Positions 11,801 through 19,641 are shown, counted from the stretch's first letter. The stretch is 41,254 nt of DNA from Hyella patelloides LEGE 07179 (GCF_900659865.1 NZ_LR213792.1:1-41254); one strand, 5' to 3'. The notes: generated by a model from the sequence alone, not told the origin. Program-made: numbers and translations.

Positions 11801-12840
11801 GGGATATTATTCAAGGTTTACCCCGAATTGAAGAACTACTAGAAGCAAGAAAACCTAAAGAGGGTTGTATCTTAAGTCGTCGTCCTGGGGTTTGCCAAGT
11901 AGTTTATGAAGAAGGAGAAACCGTAGATATCAAGATTATTGAAGATGATGGGACTATCAGCGATTACCCTGTCGCTCCCAACCAAAACTCGATGGTTTCT
12001 GATGGACAAAAAGTGGGTGTCGGAGAAAGAATTACTGATGGTATTGCCAATCCTCACGAAATTTTAGAGGTCTTCTTTAACTACTATCTGGAAGAAAAAG
12101 GTTGCTATGAAGCTTCTTTGATTGGTTTACAAAAAGCCCAAACGTTTTTAGTAGACCAGGTGCAATCTGTATACCAAAGTCAGGGAATTGATATTTCTGA
12201 TAAACATATTGAGGTTATCGTCCGTCAAATGACTTCTAAGGTTAAAGTTGATGATGGAGGAGATACCGTAATGTTACCTGGAGAGTTGGTAGCACTACGG
12301 GAAATTGAGCAGGTTAACGATGCGATGTCTATTACAGGAGGTGCGCCAGCACAATATACTCCAGTACTACTAGGTATTACTAAAGCATCTTTAAATACTG
12401 ATAGCTTTATCTCTGCTGCTTCTTTCCAAGAAACAACCCGTGTTTTGACTGAGGCTGCTATTGAGGGTAAATCTGATTGGCTTAGAGGACTTAAAGAAAA
12501 CGTCATTATTGGTCGTTTAATCCCTGCGGGAACTGGCTTTAATACCCATGAAGAGCCTGGTACTATGAGAAACGATCTTGATGGTTCAGGATTCCGTAAT
12601 AATTCCTTATATGGTAGTTACAATGGAGATTTTGACAATTTCCGTATGGGAAGCGAAGATAATGTTGGTAGTCCTGATGCTGCATTGCGTTCTTACCAAA
12701 ACTTGAGTGATGATGCCAACATGATTGTGGACGACCAAACTGCAAGAGTGTATACTGGCTTGACTAACGAAGATAAGTCCAATAAGAAAAAATCTGGTCG
12801 TAAGTCTGGCAAAAAGAATGATAATGATATAGAGGAATAG
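8860..12840 (+). CDS. rpoC2: DNA-directed RNA polymerase subunit beta-prime (C-terminal part), with SI3 insertion
   Basis: 1326 residues forming the C-terminal part of beta-prime. A zinc site is made by C214, C287, C294 and C297 ([11 protein letters not shown]). The bridge and trigger-helix motif [19 protein letters not shown] spans about residues 320-338. It is followed by a long insert (about residues 345-975) of repeated beta-rich sandwich-barrel hybrid motifs, the cyanobacterial SI3 insertion. The conserved core resumes at [19 protein letters not shown]. The last 60 residues are a low-complexity tail ending in a Lys-rich stretch and DIEE. The gene closes the rpoBC1C2 operon, and a hairpin terminator lies about 145 bases after its stop. 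Confidence 0.98.
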   Translation: MKFYNRIVDKGRLKKLMAWAYTNHGSAKSATMADKLKEMGFRYATKAGVSISVDDLKVPPIKQQMLDAAEVEIRKTEERYAKGEITEVERFQKVIDTWNGTSESLKDEVVVNFKATDPLNSVYMMAFSGARGNLSQVRQLVGMRGLMANPQGEIIDQPIKTNFREGLTVTEYIISSYGARKGLVDTALRTADSGYLTRRLVDVSQDVIVREVDCGTKRGIRIEAMKDGERTLIPLSDRLFGRVLGEDALDSETGEVVAKRNQNMDADLSLEIGRRCESVIVRSPLVCEAARSVCQQCYGWSLAHGKMVDMGEAVGIIAAQSIGEPGTQLTMRTFHTGGVFTAEVARLIKADKDATIEYAKGLTTRQVRTRHGDERQQVETAGNLVLVPKKGKKITYPLTGGSIIYVTDGEEVTAGQLLVEVAKVSAKKSTERATKDVTSNLAGEVLFDNLNPGEKSDRQGNTTNIAQRAGLLWILSGEVYNLLPGAEPSVKNGDLVQPGEVLARTRLTSANGGVVRMKPNSREIEIVTASVVLDQAEVNIESDSGREQYVIHTADNQKFSLKTTPGTKVQNAQVIAEMIDDRYTTETGGIIKYAGIEIGKGGRKQGYEVTKGGTILWIPEESHEVNKDISLLIVKDGEYVEAGTEVVKEVFAQSSGVAEVIQKNDILREIIIKPGEIHLLDEVDPSLDGQLVQPGTEVLPGVTVEELKYGEIVETTEGAALLLRPVKEFQVTDQPYVPSQVSINKADGRQIELKAVQKLYFKDGERVKSVDGLSLLTTQLIAEIENLDNIDILGTLSADIELQPDPENPEVQRFQMVIVEPLVLRRDTDADPYSGGIETRVLVEDGQEILPGETIAQTEIQCKSAGEVRGIRQGGEAIRRILIMRESDLVTHEIDIAKSELKCKEEDLMVSEAEIAPGFKLTESGQIVELVEREKGKTSIVMRNARPYRVSSGAVLHIDDGDLVQRGDNLVLLVFERSKTGDIIQGLPRIEELLEARKPKEGCILSRRPGVCQVVYEEGETVDIKIIEDDGTISDYPVAPNQNSMVSDGQKVGVGERITDGIANPHEILEVFFNYYLEEKGCYEASLIGLQKAQTFLVDQVQSVYQSQGIDISDKHIEVIVRQMTSKVKVDDGGDTVMLPGELVALREIEQVNDAMSITGGAPAQYTPVLLGITKASLNTDSFISAASFQETTRVLTEAAIEGKSDWLRGLKENVIIGRLIPAGTGFNTHEEPGTMRNDLDGSGFRNNSLYGSYNGDFDNFRMGSEDNVGSPDAALRSYQNLSDDANMIVDDQTARVYTGLTNEDKSNKKKSGRKSGKKNDNDIEE

Positions 12841-12886
12841 CTCATTTCGGGTGAGAAACGCCCGCTTAAAGTGGGTGGGGAAAATT
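12841..12886 (+). other. two small hairpins abutting the rpoC2 stop
   Basis: Directly after the stop codon come CTCA-TTTCGGG-TGAG and CCCGC-TTAAA-GTGGG, two adjacent short stems. The string resembles the structured right ends that follow tnpB in cyanobacterial IS200/IS605 and IS607 elements, so it could be a relic of such an end. It could also belong to the rpoC2 mRNA 3' end. No TnpB coding remnant is seen beside it. Confidence 0.25.
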
Positions 12887-12985
12887 AAAGTAGATAAAGT
12901 AGAGAGTGGAGATCGAAGTCAGCAATTATCTCGATTCCGCTTGATATTATCCGAAGATGGAACGGAACTCTATTGTAAAACGAAC

Positions 12986-13040
12986 GGGGCTGTCTCTTGA
13001 ATGCGATTCAGGAGACAGCCCCAGATCTACAATACTTTTT
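12986..13040 (+). terminator. strong hairpin terminator of the rpoBC1C2 operon
   Basis: Bases 12986-13002 pair with 13006-13022 to form a continuous 17-bp stem (one T-G wobble) closed by a GCG loop. The outer 11 bp are GGGGCTGTCTC/GAGACAGCCCC. A T5 run follows at about 13036-13040. The position, about 145 bases downstream of rpoC2 and just before the IS607 gene, suggests transcription termination of the operon. The near-symmetric stem might act in both directions. Confidence 0.6.
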
Positions 13041-13065
13041 AGGGTTAAAAACTGAACTCAAATAA

Positions 13066-13122
13066 TTAGACAATAATTAACATAGTTAGACAAATATTTT
13101 GATATTATATGTTCATGTCTAA
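13066..13122 (+). promoter_or_regulatory. TTAGACA repeats in front of IS607 tnpA
   Basis: TTAGACA occurs at 13066-13072 and 13086-13092, exactly 20 bases (two helical turns) apart. Its inverse TGTCTAA is at 13116-13122, overlapping the first codons of tnpA. This arrangement suits binding of the MerR-type N-terminal domain of the transposase to the element's left end, which could also control its own expression. This is inference from spacing. Confidence 0.4.
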
Positions 13123-13723
13123 CTTGATTGGAGTAAAAGAAGCAGCAGAGTTACTAGGTGTATCGACTAAAACCATTCGTAGATGGGAAGAGTCGGGCAA
13201 AATCCGTTCGACTAGAACAGAAGGAGGTCATAGAAGATTCGATGTTAGTCAATTATTAGGTAACAAATCCGATGCAAGTCTTACTGTAGTTTATGCTAGA
13301 GTCAGTTCAATAGACCAAAAAAAAGATTTGGAGCGTCAAGCAATGGTACTTGAAGCTTACTGTGCCAAACAAGGTTGGTCATTTGAACTAATTAAAGACT
13401 TGGGTTCGGGAATGAACTACAAGAAAAAAGGTTTGATTAGATTGATCAAATTAATCTGCACATATCAAGTGGAAAGATTAGTTTTAAGTCATAAAGACCG
13501 TCTCTTAAGATTTGGTAGCGAACTAATATTTATGCTTTGTGAAATATATGGCACGGAGGTAGTAATTATTAATCGTTCAGAAGATTCAACATTTGAGGAA
13601 GATTTAGCTCAAGACGTACTAGAAATAATTACCGTATTTAGTGCTAGATTATATGGAAGCAGAAGTTATAAAAACAAGGCATTAGTTAAAGAGTTAAGAG
13701 AAGTAGCTGATAAGATCTTTTAA
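13109..13723 (+). CDS. tnpA: IS607-family transposase TnpA (serine recombinase)
   Basis: 204 residues with two domains. A MerR-type helix-turn-helix (about residues 4-50, GVKEAAELLGVSTKTIRRWE...GHRRF) is followed by a serine recombinase catalytic domain beginning VVYARVSS, whose serine is the likely nucleophile, and containing the conserved LGSGMNYKKKG and SHKDRLLRFGSELI segments. Length and order match the small serine transposases of IS607 elements. ATG at 13109 is used here, and ATG at 13115 is an alternative two codons later. It looks intact. tnpB starts 2 bases after its stop, so the two were co-transcribed. Confidence 0.93.
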   Translation: MFMSNLIGVKEAAELLGVSTKTIRRWEESGKIRSTRTEGGHRRFDVSQLLGNKSDASLTVVYARVSSIDQKKDLERQAMVLEAYCAKQGWSFELIKDLGSGMNYKKKGLIRLIKLICTYQVERLVLSHKDRLLRFGSELIFMLCEIYGTEVVIINRSEDSTFEEDLAQDVLEIITVFSARLYGSRSYKNKALVKELREVADKIF

Positions 13724-13725
13724 AA

Positions 13726-14292
13726 ATGCTGTTAGGGTTTAAGACAGAATTAAAAGTGAATAATACACAAAAAATTCTCTTAGCTAAACACGCAGGAGTA
13801 GCCAGACACGCGTGGAATTGGGGATTAAGTTTAACCAAGAATATTCTAGATAATAATAAAAATAATCCAGAAGCAAAAATTAAATTTCCGACCTCTATTG
13901 ATTTACACAAATGGTTAGTAGCTCTAGTAAAACCAGAATATTCTTGGTATTATGAAGTCTCAAAATGTGCGCCACAATATGCTTTAAGGCATTTAAGAAG
14001 AGCTTGGGATGATTGTTTTAAGAAAACTAAATTACCACCACGCTTCAAGAAAAAAGGTAAGTCGGATAGTTTTACGTTAGATGGCTCAATCAATGTAGAA
14101 CCTAACAGAATTAAAGTCCCTAGAATTGGATGGTTAAAGACTTATGAAAGATTACCTCAAGGCACTAACCCAAAATCTGTAACTATTAGTAAAAGAGCCA
14201 ACAAATGGTTTATTAGTTTTAAAATAGAATCAACTCCCAATACTTCTCGGTTAAGCCAAAAATCGTTTAAACTAATCGAGATTAAGCACTAA
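13726..14292 (+). pseudogene. tnpB: TnpB of the IS607 element, truncated by an IS4-family insertion
   Basis: The first about 170 codons are the N-terminal half of a TnpB RNA-guided nuclease (AGVARHAWNWGLS, LPPRFKKKGKSDSFTLDG, ISKRANKWFISFKIE). The sequence then runs into the left inverted repeat of an IS4-type element at 14238. The remaining codons to the stop at 14292 come from that element. The whole RuvC part (DxG and later acidic residues) and the zinc ribbon are missing and are not found beyond the far end of the IS4 copy, so this TnpB cannot cleave DNA. The intact neighbour tnpA could still act on the left end. Confidence 0.85.
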
Positions 14293-14311
14293 TAGAATTT
14301 GAGGATAAAAT

Positions 14312-14644
14312 TTGCAACTTAAAGAATTTTCTTTGATTAATCCTAAGCTAAAAGCTTCAGAAGTATTTCAAGCGATAGAAACAGTCATTACACCAAAAAT
14401 GATTGAGCAAGCCTTAGAGAGAAGCAATAGCTTTGAATCACGAAAAAGAAAGCTAACCTCAAGCTTGGTAGTGTGCTTAGTCATTGCGATGAGCTACTGG
14501 TCATCTGATTCAATGACGACAGTTCTAAAAAATTTAGTCAACGGATTGAGTAGACAATGGACAAAATTGGGACAATCTTGGAAAACTCCGACTAGTTCCA
14601 ATACTGTTCGGTTAGTATCTCAAGTTATTTTGTCCGCCCCCTAA
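14312..14644 (+). pseudogene. IS4-family transposase, N-terminal fragment
   Basis: Begins with TTG at 14312 (MQLKEFSLINPKLKASEVFQ) and matches the IS4 transposase N-terminal domain (LTSSLVVCLVIAMSYWSSDS). At 14599 the frame enters the MITE-like insert and soon stops. If bases 14599-14722 and one copy of the 10-bp duplication are removed, the frame continues as KTPTSSSISETRQRLG and joins the middle fragment without a shift. Confidence 0.8.
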
Positions 14645-14722
14645 ATCCCCCAATCCTGGGGGACTTTCACAAATATAACTCCCTCAAAGTTGGGGGCTGG
14701 GGGGCTTAACCGAACGGTATTG
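14599..14722 (+). mobile_element. 124-bp MITE-like insertion with 10-bp target duplication
   Basis: Flanked by direct repeats CGACTAGTTC at 14589-14598 and 14723-14732. Its 16-bp terminal inverted repeats are CAATACTGTTCGGTTA and, read inward from the right, CAATACCGTTCGGTTA (15 of 16 match). They closely resemble the ends of the surrounding IS4 copy (CAATACTTCTCGGTTA), so the same transposase family could have moved it. The interior is non-coding and holds C-rich/G-rich stems such as CCCCCAATCCTGGGGG, a motif also seen alone at 38142-38157. Confidence 0.88.
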
Positions 14723-14732
14723 CGACTAGTTC

Positions 14733-15205
14733 TTCAATAAGTGAGACGAGGCAAAGATTAGGTTGTCAGGTAATGAGTCAGTTATTTAACTCAATGGTGC
14801 GACCCTTGGCAAATCCGACAACGATTGGTGCATTTCTGGGGGAACTAAGAGTAATGGCGATAGATGGAACGGTATTAGATGTCCCTGATAGTAAAGCTAA
14901 TGCCAAAGTGTTTGGTTATCCTGGGAGTCGAAAAGGAACAAGGGCAGCTTTTCCAAAAGTTCGCGTAGTTTTACTTATTGAAGCTCCGAACACATTTAAT
15001 TACAGATGCACTTTTATGTCCTTATCGAATTGGAGAAAGAGTCAGAGCTATAAAATTACTACGTTCGGTGAGTGAATCCATGCTGTTAATGTGGGACAGA
15101 GGATTTCATTCTTATCAAATGGTTAGTTGTACATTAACCCAAAAATGTCAGTATTTAGGAAGAGTACCAGCTAACGTTAAATTCCCTGCTCATCAAGTTT
15201 TAGAT
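14733..15205 (+). pseudogene. IS4-family transposase, middle fragment (frameshifted)
   Basis: Contains the first catalytic aspartate in VMAIDGTVLDVPD and the second in LMWDRGFHSYQMV. The two lie in different frames because of about one extra base near 14988 (…LLIEA then THLITDALLCPYRIGERV). An ATG at 14773 opens the first part. The second part runs to 15205, where the IS1634-type element interrupts the string HQVLD; the nominal stop at 15236-15238 lies inside that insert. Confidence 0.78.
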
Positions 15206-16238
15206 TTCTCATTACGCACTTCAGTTTGTAGTTGGTAAAAAGTATGAGTCTGAATGCACTTTTAATACTTTTAATGCTGGCTCGGCAACCAGGAACAGGC
15301 GATCGAAGCGCGACAAAATACTTTGATTTCAACTTATTATCATTAATCGATAGTTATTGAGAATAACTGTGCAAGAGAATATTATTTTTCACTCTTTTTA
15401 GGTTTAAAATATTAAATAAAAATCTGATTACTAGCCAGATAAAATATCATATTTTTGACAATGCTTGGAAAAATAATTAATAGTTTTAATTCAAGAATCA
15501 GTCAGATTTACAATTTGTTTTACTCCATTGAAAACAACTAAATGAATGCCCTGAAAGCCTTGAAATATCCAACGTAGAGTGGGTTTATCTGTTAATGAAC
15601 CTAATTGATTTTTAACCCCTGTATTGTTCTGTTTTAGGTTGGCTCTAAGTTGTCTTTGCCCGATAGTATAAACTAATAAAGGGGAATATTGATGATTGAC
15701 GACCTATTCTTTTACAAGCTCTCAAAGCAATTGCCAAAAATATTTTATTCAAGCCAATTTTGTAGAGTTTATCCATAACTCTACCAATTTTATCATCATT
15801 AAAATATTCGGGACATATTCCCGCTCCGAAGAGATGTTCTGTCGCCTTATCATTAAAAAACTGAGGGAATAAAGATAAGGGTCTTGAGACAAACCCCATA
15901 GCATTTAAAATTATACTTTTAACAATTATTCCACTATTTAACTTTTCTTGAGCTTTAATCCCTAACTGTTCATTGATTATTTCTACTATCCCTATTTCAT
16001 CTATTAGACCAGCTATTATTCCTAAATGATTAATTGTTTGAACTTCAATATTGGCTAATTGACTCATTAAAATCAAACTTTAACAATTACTTTTATTAGA
16101 GTTATTTTATCTGAGTTTTAGCTCCCTGGAAACTATTTAAAATACTTAAAAAATCTCGGCTTTGGTCATCTCTCTGAGATATGCGATCGCTATAATCTTA
16201 TAGCTCTATGTATTACGTCTAGACGTGCGTAATGAGAA
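15206..16238 (-). mobile_element. IS1634-family element, internally deleted, with 6-bp target duplication
   Basis: Terminal inverted repeats TTCTCATTACGCAC occupy 15206-15219 and, reversed, 16225-16238. Direct repeats TTAGAT lie outside at 15200-15205 and 16239-16244. Deleting the element plus one TTAGAT rejoins the IS4 transposase as HQVLD-DGSYLSW in frame. The element is about 1.0 kb, shorter than a full IS1634-type copy, because the transposase gene inside has lost its middle. Confidence 0.85.
15491..16076 (-). pseudogene. IS1634-type (DUF4277) transposase remnant
   Basis: The N-terminal part starts at 16076 (MSQLANIEVQTINHLGIIAG) and has the DUF4277 features IVEIINEQLG, ILNAMGFVSRPLSLFPQFF and FNDDKIGRVMDKL. 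After about 125 residues the frame changes near 15705. The C-terminal end of the same family then follows (SPLLVYTIGQRQLR, LTDKPTLRWIFQGFQGIHLV) and stops at 15493-15491. The catalytic centre between them is gone, so the element is not autonomous. Confidence 0.8.
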
Positions 16239-16256
16239 TTAGATGATGGTTCTTAT

Positions 16257-16712
16257 TTGAGTTGGATTAATCCCGATCGCAAGTCGAAAAAAAAGGGTTT
16301 AAGCAAAATACAAGTTCGAGTTATTGAATATACTATTGAAACTAATGGAGATCTTAAAACTTATCGTTTAATTACTAGCTTAATGAATTTGACTCTGTTT
16401 CCTGCCCTGTTTTGGCGCAACAATATCATCAGCGATGGGAGGTGCGAAAATACCATTGATGAACTCAAAACTCACCTTTTGGGACGTAAAACTCCCATTC
16501 GTTCCCTCAAACCTCGTGAAGTTGTTCAAGAAATTTATGGTTGGCTCTTAGGTCACTATGCAATTCGTTCTTTGATGTTTCAAGCTTCCCAACAAGCTAA
16601 TATTTCTCCTTTGCGTCTCGGTTTTACTGGTACTCTCAAGGTTATTCGTCGAGCCATTCCTAATTTTCAAGACTTGAAAGATGAGCAACTGCCCTTTTTT
16701 TCTCACGGTTAA
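16257..16712 (+). pseudogene. IS4-family transposase, C-terminal fragment
   Basis: Continues from LDDGSYLSWINPDRKSKKKG directly after the TTAGAT duplication and carries the catalytic glutamate region (GRCENTIDELKTHLLG). The frame breaks in the T7 run near 16694 (…LPFFSHG stop). The original end can be followed in the other frame (LIQDILAEQIPPRQGRQNTR), through a short insert near 16783-16828, to KSIPPKQLTFAIFNSA and a stop at 16920-16922. Confidence 0.8.
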
Positions 16713-16779
16713 TCCAAGACATCCTAGCCGAACAAATTCCTCCAAGACAAGGCAGGCAGAATACCAGAGTAGTCAAAAA

Positions 16780-16822
16780 GCGCACCGCCCGCGCTGAGGT
16801 CTCCGAGCGCGTATAGGACGGA
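16780..16822 (+). repeat. short GC-rich palindromic insert in the IS4 transposase end
   Basis: A GC-rich island in an AT-rich gene, with CGCGCT (16790-16795) pairing with AGCGCG (16806-16811). It breaks the otherwise readable C-terminus between RVVKK and RSKFPSKK, introduces a TAG, and looks like a small dispersed palindromic repeat that landed in the old transposase gene. Confidence 0.4.
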
Positions 16823-17045
16823 GCAAGAAAACTCGTTCCAAATTCCCTTCCAAAAAACCTCTTCATCAAGAGAAATCCATTCCACCAAAACAACTTACTT
16901 TTGCGATTTTTAATTCCGCTTAATGCTTAACCGAGAAGTATTGGGGTCGCCTTGACAGTGCCAGCATGACACCGTAATTGGTGTGTTCGTAGATTTCTCT
17001 ACCTTAGAGATTCTGCGACCATAGCGTCAGCTTGGTCGTGTGAGT

Positions 17046-17165
17046 ATGTCAATTGAAGCCTCAATGTTGGTACATTTCCGCAAAAGGTTGAATCGGGAAG
17101 TGGTGGGTCGAATCAACAAGCAAATAGTCTTGAACCGAAGACAAACCAAGAGGAAAGCCCCCTAG
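17046..17165 (+). pseudogene. fragment of an IS5-like transposase
   Basis: ATG at 17046 to stop at 17163-17165 gives 39 residues including SMLVHFRKRLNREVVGRINK, the pattern found near the N-terminus of many IS5/IS1182-type transposases (SxLVxFRxRL...INxxI). The frame is open upstream only to 17025. No inverted repeats or further coding parts are recognisable around it. Confidence 0.5.
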
Positions 17166-17660
17166 AGAGATAAGGCATCAGCCAAAAATTTCCAGTTCGC
17201 TAAAGAAATAATAACTTCCTGCTCTAAGGAATTTAAGGTATTAGCAACTTTTTCTCTAACATCATCTAGATTGATGAACCAGAGCGATCGCAATAGTTAA
17301 TATTTTCTACTACTTTAATTTTCAGCAGATAAAGACTTTGTACCTTGGCACACCCTAATCCAGTCTTTTGTTGCTTCATCAGCAACTTTAGTTCTTCTAC
17401 CGATTCTATTATTTATCGATTCAGATGAAGGTTTAAAGCTAGGAGTCACGCCCGTCACCGAGTCAGGAGTTAGTGTAAACAGTAGTTTGAGTGTTTTTTC
17501 GTCAATTAGAAATAATTTTCTATCTATCTAGCTATTTTTGAGAACTGGTATCAGTTTTACATGATGGCAAACAATACCTCATTGAAAAATAGGAGCTAGC
17601 TCTAACCCCTAGATTGCAGCTTTTTAGAATTCAAGACTCAAGTAACAGTTTTTTCGAGAG
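17166..17660. other. gene-poor stretch with a possible relic frame
   Basis: No complete gene is visible. A 70-codon open frame without a start codon (17319-17531, plus strand) reads like protein (DFVPWHTLIQSFVASSATL, then LLPILLFIDSDEGLKLG) and may be a relic, family unknown. One HIP1-like GCGATCGC lies near 17283. I see no RNA gene. Confidence 0.3.
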
Positions 17661-17987
17661 CTAAATGCGAATAAAAACACCTAAAGATGGTCTTCTACGA
17701 AAACGACGGCGAGAAGATCGCCTAAAATTTCGGTGACGTGGAGAGTATCCTCGAAATGAGCTTCCTCGGTGAAAACGATGTCTTCTATGTCTTCTATGTC
17801 TGAAAGAACCCCGTCGATGATGATGGTGACTAACAAGAAAACCAGTTGATGCTTGATGGTGACTGACAAGAGAACTAGTTGATGCTTGCTCCTCCATAAG
17901 GGTCGTCCTTTCAAAACTATGAACCTTAGAAGGAATAAAGAGTCCTAATGCCATAAAAGTAGCAGTCGCCCAGAGAGAAAATTTCAT
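17661..17987 (-). CDS. small secreted His/Arg-rich protein
   Basis: 108 residues. Residues 1-23 form a signal peptide (MKFSLWATATFMALGLFIPS, likely cleavage after VHS), followed by a linker containing two copies of the pattern QAST-x-x-LVSHH. The tail is made almost only of Arg, His, Ser, Phe and Gly (HRRHRRHRFHRGSSFRG, RRSSRRRFRRR). The mature protein is strongly basic. His-rich stretches could bind metal and Arg-rich stretches could bind nucleic acid or polyanions, but no family is recognised. A 10-bp palindrome lies just upstream of the start codon. Confidence 0.65.
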   Translation of the reverse strand: MKFSLWATATFMALGLFIPSKVHSFERTTLMEEQASTSSLVSHHQASTGFLVSHHHHRRGSFRHRRHRRHRFHRGSSFRGYSPRHRNFRRSSRRRFRRRPSLGVFIRI

Positions 17988-17997
17988 AATGGTATCG

Positions 17998-18033
17998 TGA
18001 TATCTATTCTTGTGATTCTTGTGATAGATATCA
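17998..18033 (-). promoter_or_regulatory. palindrome immediately upstream of the His/Arg-rich gene
   Basis: TGATATCTAT (17998-18007) and ATAGATATCA (18024-18033) are perfect inverted arms. The 16-base loop holds a tandem direct repeat (TCTTGTGAT then TCTTGTG). The nearer arm is 11 bases from the ATG at 17987, so it covers the ribosome binding region in RNA or could bind a dimeric repressor in DNA. Confidence 0.45.
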
Positions 18034-18435
18034 TTATGAAAGTAGTTTCTGAAAATAGTCTGAGAAAGCAGGTTTTCACCTAAAATTGCGCGAGAGGAAA
18101 CACCCTCTCAGGACTCTCTCCATGGGAGTTATTTGCGATTCGCTACCTAATTTAAGAATTAGTACAAGGGGATAATTTTAGTGAAGAGGAATTGGTATTA
18201 TTTTTAGTCAATTTAACCAGCTAAGTAGGCAGACATAAATAATCTAAACTATGTAACAAAATGTAAAATTCCTTCGGCTTGATATTAATTAAACGATTAG
18301 ACTTACTTTACAAAACTAAATATAGTTGAGTTTAATTCCCCCGACCTACTTATAAGCCAGGTTTGATTCCCCCACTATGCAAGTCTTGCTAATAGCTAAT
18401 AGCAAGAAAGCTTACAGCTAATCGCTAGCGCGATT
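18034..18435. other. 402-bp intergenic stretch without genes
   Basis: No coding frame stands out. There is a small stem GAGAGG/CCTCTC (18092-18097 with 18104-18109), and AT-rich sequence after 18240 that could hold promoters for the leftward gene. No tRNA or known RNA is recognised. Confidence 0.4.
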
Positions 18436-19077
18436 TTAAAACCCTGCAAAGCCACTTGCTCCTAAGTAAACCTCATTCCAAGAAGGGGGTCTAAAATCTC
18501 GATTCAAACCGCGATCTACATATCCCACCACGCGAGACAATTCTTCTCCTCTGATTTCACCTTGTAAAAACATTTTCAATTTGGTTTCCCAGTCTTGGGG
18601 ATAGTCTCTAATTATGGGATGTTTAACCATCAGCGATTGATATTCCCCTTCGTCGGGATCGACAATAACATCAAGACTGAGAATGCCCAATGAGCGAACA
18701 AAAATACCAGTAGCAGCGATCTCAAAATTCCCATTAACTAGTCTCTGTTTGAGAACGACTACAAAATGTCCTCCTTCGGGGATGTTATAAACCAGCTTAC
18801 TGGGGTCTTTAACTGGTTCAACTTCAATGTTATACCCTTTGGTCAGTCCTTCTTCTAAGGTGACATCTTCGTACTCTTGATCGGGATGGGGTAGATAAAT
18901 CGTAAACTTATGGATATCTAGCCAGGGATTGTATACTGTTTCATCAGTCGTTCGTTTCCAAGCATTATATTGTCCCCGCATTTCTTGACCAACATAACTC
19001 TCGCTATCGCAGATATTAATCAGAGCCATATTGAGAACGCACTGCTCGAATTTATTAAATGCTCCTAAAACTTGCAT
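18436..19077 (-). CDS. conserved-looking hypothetical protein next to a nafY-like gene
   Basis: 213 residues, ATG at 19077, soluble, with no signal peptide or membrane span. Recognisable stretches include FNKFEQCVLNMALINICDSE, the acidic VDPDEGEYQSLMVKHPIIRD, and an aromatic C-terminus (PPSWNEVYLGASGFAGF). I do not recognise the family. It is the last of three minus-strand genes (20489 to 18436) that follow a NafY-like protein, with gaps of 110 and 219 bases. The larger gap contains a repeat. The start codon directly follows tandem copies of a GTTAGTG-type heptamer and has no Shine-Dalgarno. Confidence 0.7.
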   Translation of the reverse strand: MQVLGAFNKFEQCVLNMALINICDSESYVGQEMRGQYNAWKRTTDETVYNPWLDIHKFTIYLPHPDQEYEDVTLEEGLTKGYNIEVEPVKDPSKLVYNIPEGGHFVVVLKQRLVNGNFEIAATGIFVRSLGILSLDVIVDPDEGEYQSLMVKHPIIRDYPQDWETKLKMFLQGEIRGEELSRVVGYVDRGLNRDFRPPSWNEVYLGASGFAGF

Positions 19078-19296
19078 AATGGTTAGTGGTTAGTGGTTAA
19101 TTGTTAGTGGTTAGTCCCGTCAACACTCGCGCGACCGAAGGAAGTCCTTTAGGGCGTTCCTTTGCCGAGGAAGCCTCGGCAGGGGTGGATAGGGGGGACT
19201 TTTCTGGTTTTCTGTTTTGTCTCTCACAGTTAACTGTGGTTTGTTGAAGTCCCCCCATCCCCGCGCTCGTCAAGCGGGATAATATGGTTAATCGTT
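19078..19296. repeat. composite repeat: GTTAGTG tandem copies and a G-rich inverted repeat
   Basis: 19080-19114 holds tandem variants of GGTTAGT. GGGGGGACTT (19192-19201) and AAGTCCCCCC (19247-19256) are perfect inverted arms within longer imperfect arms. The block is bounded by TTAGTCCCGTC (about 19110-19120) and AAGCGGGATAATATGGTTA (about 19273-19291), a pair that recurs around 27144-27192. It resembles a small non-coding mobile repeat inserted between two genes. Confidence 0.55.
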
Positions 19297-19641
19297 CTAG
19301 TCTTCATCCAAAGCGGGAAACGACTCTTCAATTTCCCATAAAATACTCTTGTGAGCGATAAACCAACTGCGAGTTTCTGGAGTCAATTCATCCCAAACTA
19401 AGTCAGGAGAAACATGGGGAGATTCGTATTGATATTGTTGTCCTAGCGATCGCAAATTGCCAGCAACTCCTCTAGGAATACCAAAAGTTAACCAGTCAAC
19501 CTCGACGATTTTACCCGATACACCGCCACTGGGATCGTAAATTAATTGAGCCACTCGAATCAAATCGGCAAAGTGGGTTGGTCTTAATCCCGTTATCTGT
19601 TGAATTTCTCGAATACGCTGTTTATTTTTTTGTATGTTCAT
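19297..19641 (-). CDS. hypothetical protein in the nafY-like cluster
   Basis: 114 residues starting MNIQKNKQRIREIQQITGLR, with a good AAGGA ribosome binding site 7 bases before the ATG. The N-terminal half looks helical (PTHFADLIRVAQLIYDPSGG). The C-terminal half is rich in acidic and aromatic residues (LVWDELTPETRSWFIAHKSI). No family is recognised. It lies 110 bases after the NafY-like gene on the same strand and is probably co-transcribed with it. Confidence 0.65.
   Translation of the reverse strand: MNIQKNKQRIREIQQITGLRPTHFADLIRVAQLIYDPSGGVSGKIVEVDWLTFGIPRGVAGNLRSLGQQYQYESPHVSPDLVWDELTPETRSWFIAHKSILWEIEESFPALDED

Larger units (their letters stand above)
14238..16943 (+). mobile_element. 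IS4-family element, decayed, hosting two further insertions
   Basis: Inverted ends CAATACTTCTCGGTTAAGC lie at 14238-14256 and, reversed, at 16925-16943 (19 of 19 bases match, and both sides extend by two further C-G positions). Inside is one DDE transposase reading on the plus strand, broken by a MITE-like insert (14599-14722), a single-base frameshift near 14988, an IS1634-type insert (15206-16238) and damage near the 3' end. The 10 bases flanking the left and right ends differ, so no target duplication is left. Together with the missing 3' half of tnpB, this points to a deletion or recombination on the right side after insertion. Confidence 0.85.

Noticed and set aside
16548-16893. Minus-strand frames over the IS4 transposase end
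   Set aside because: The plus strand clearly encodes the transposase C-terminus; the antisense frames are by-products.
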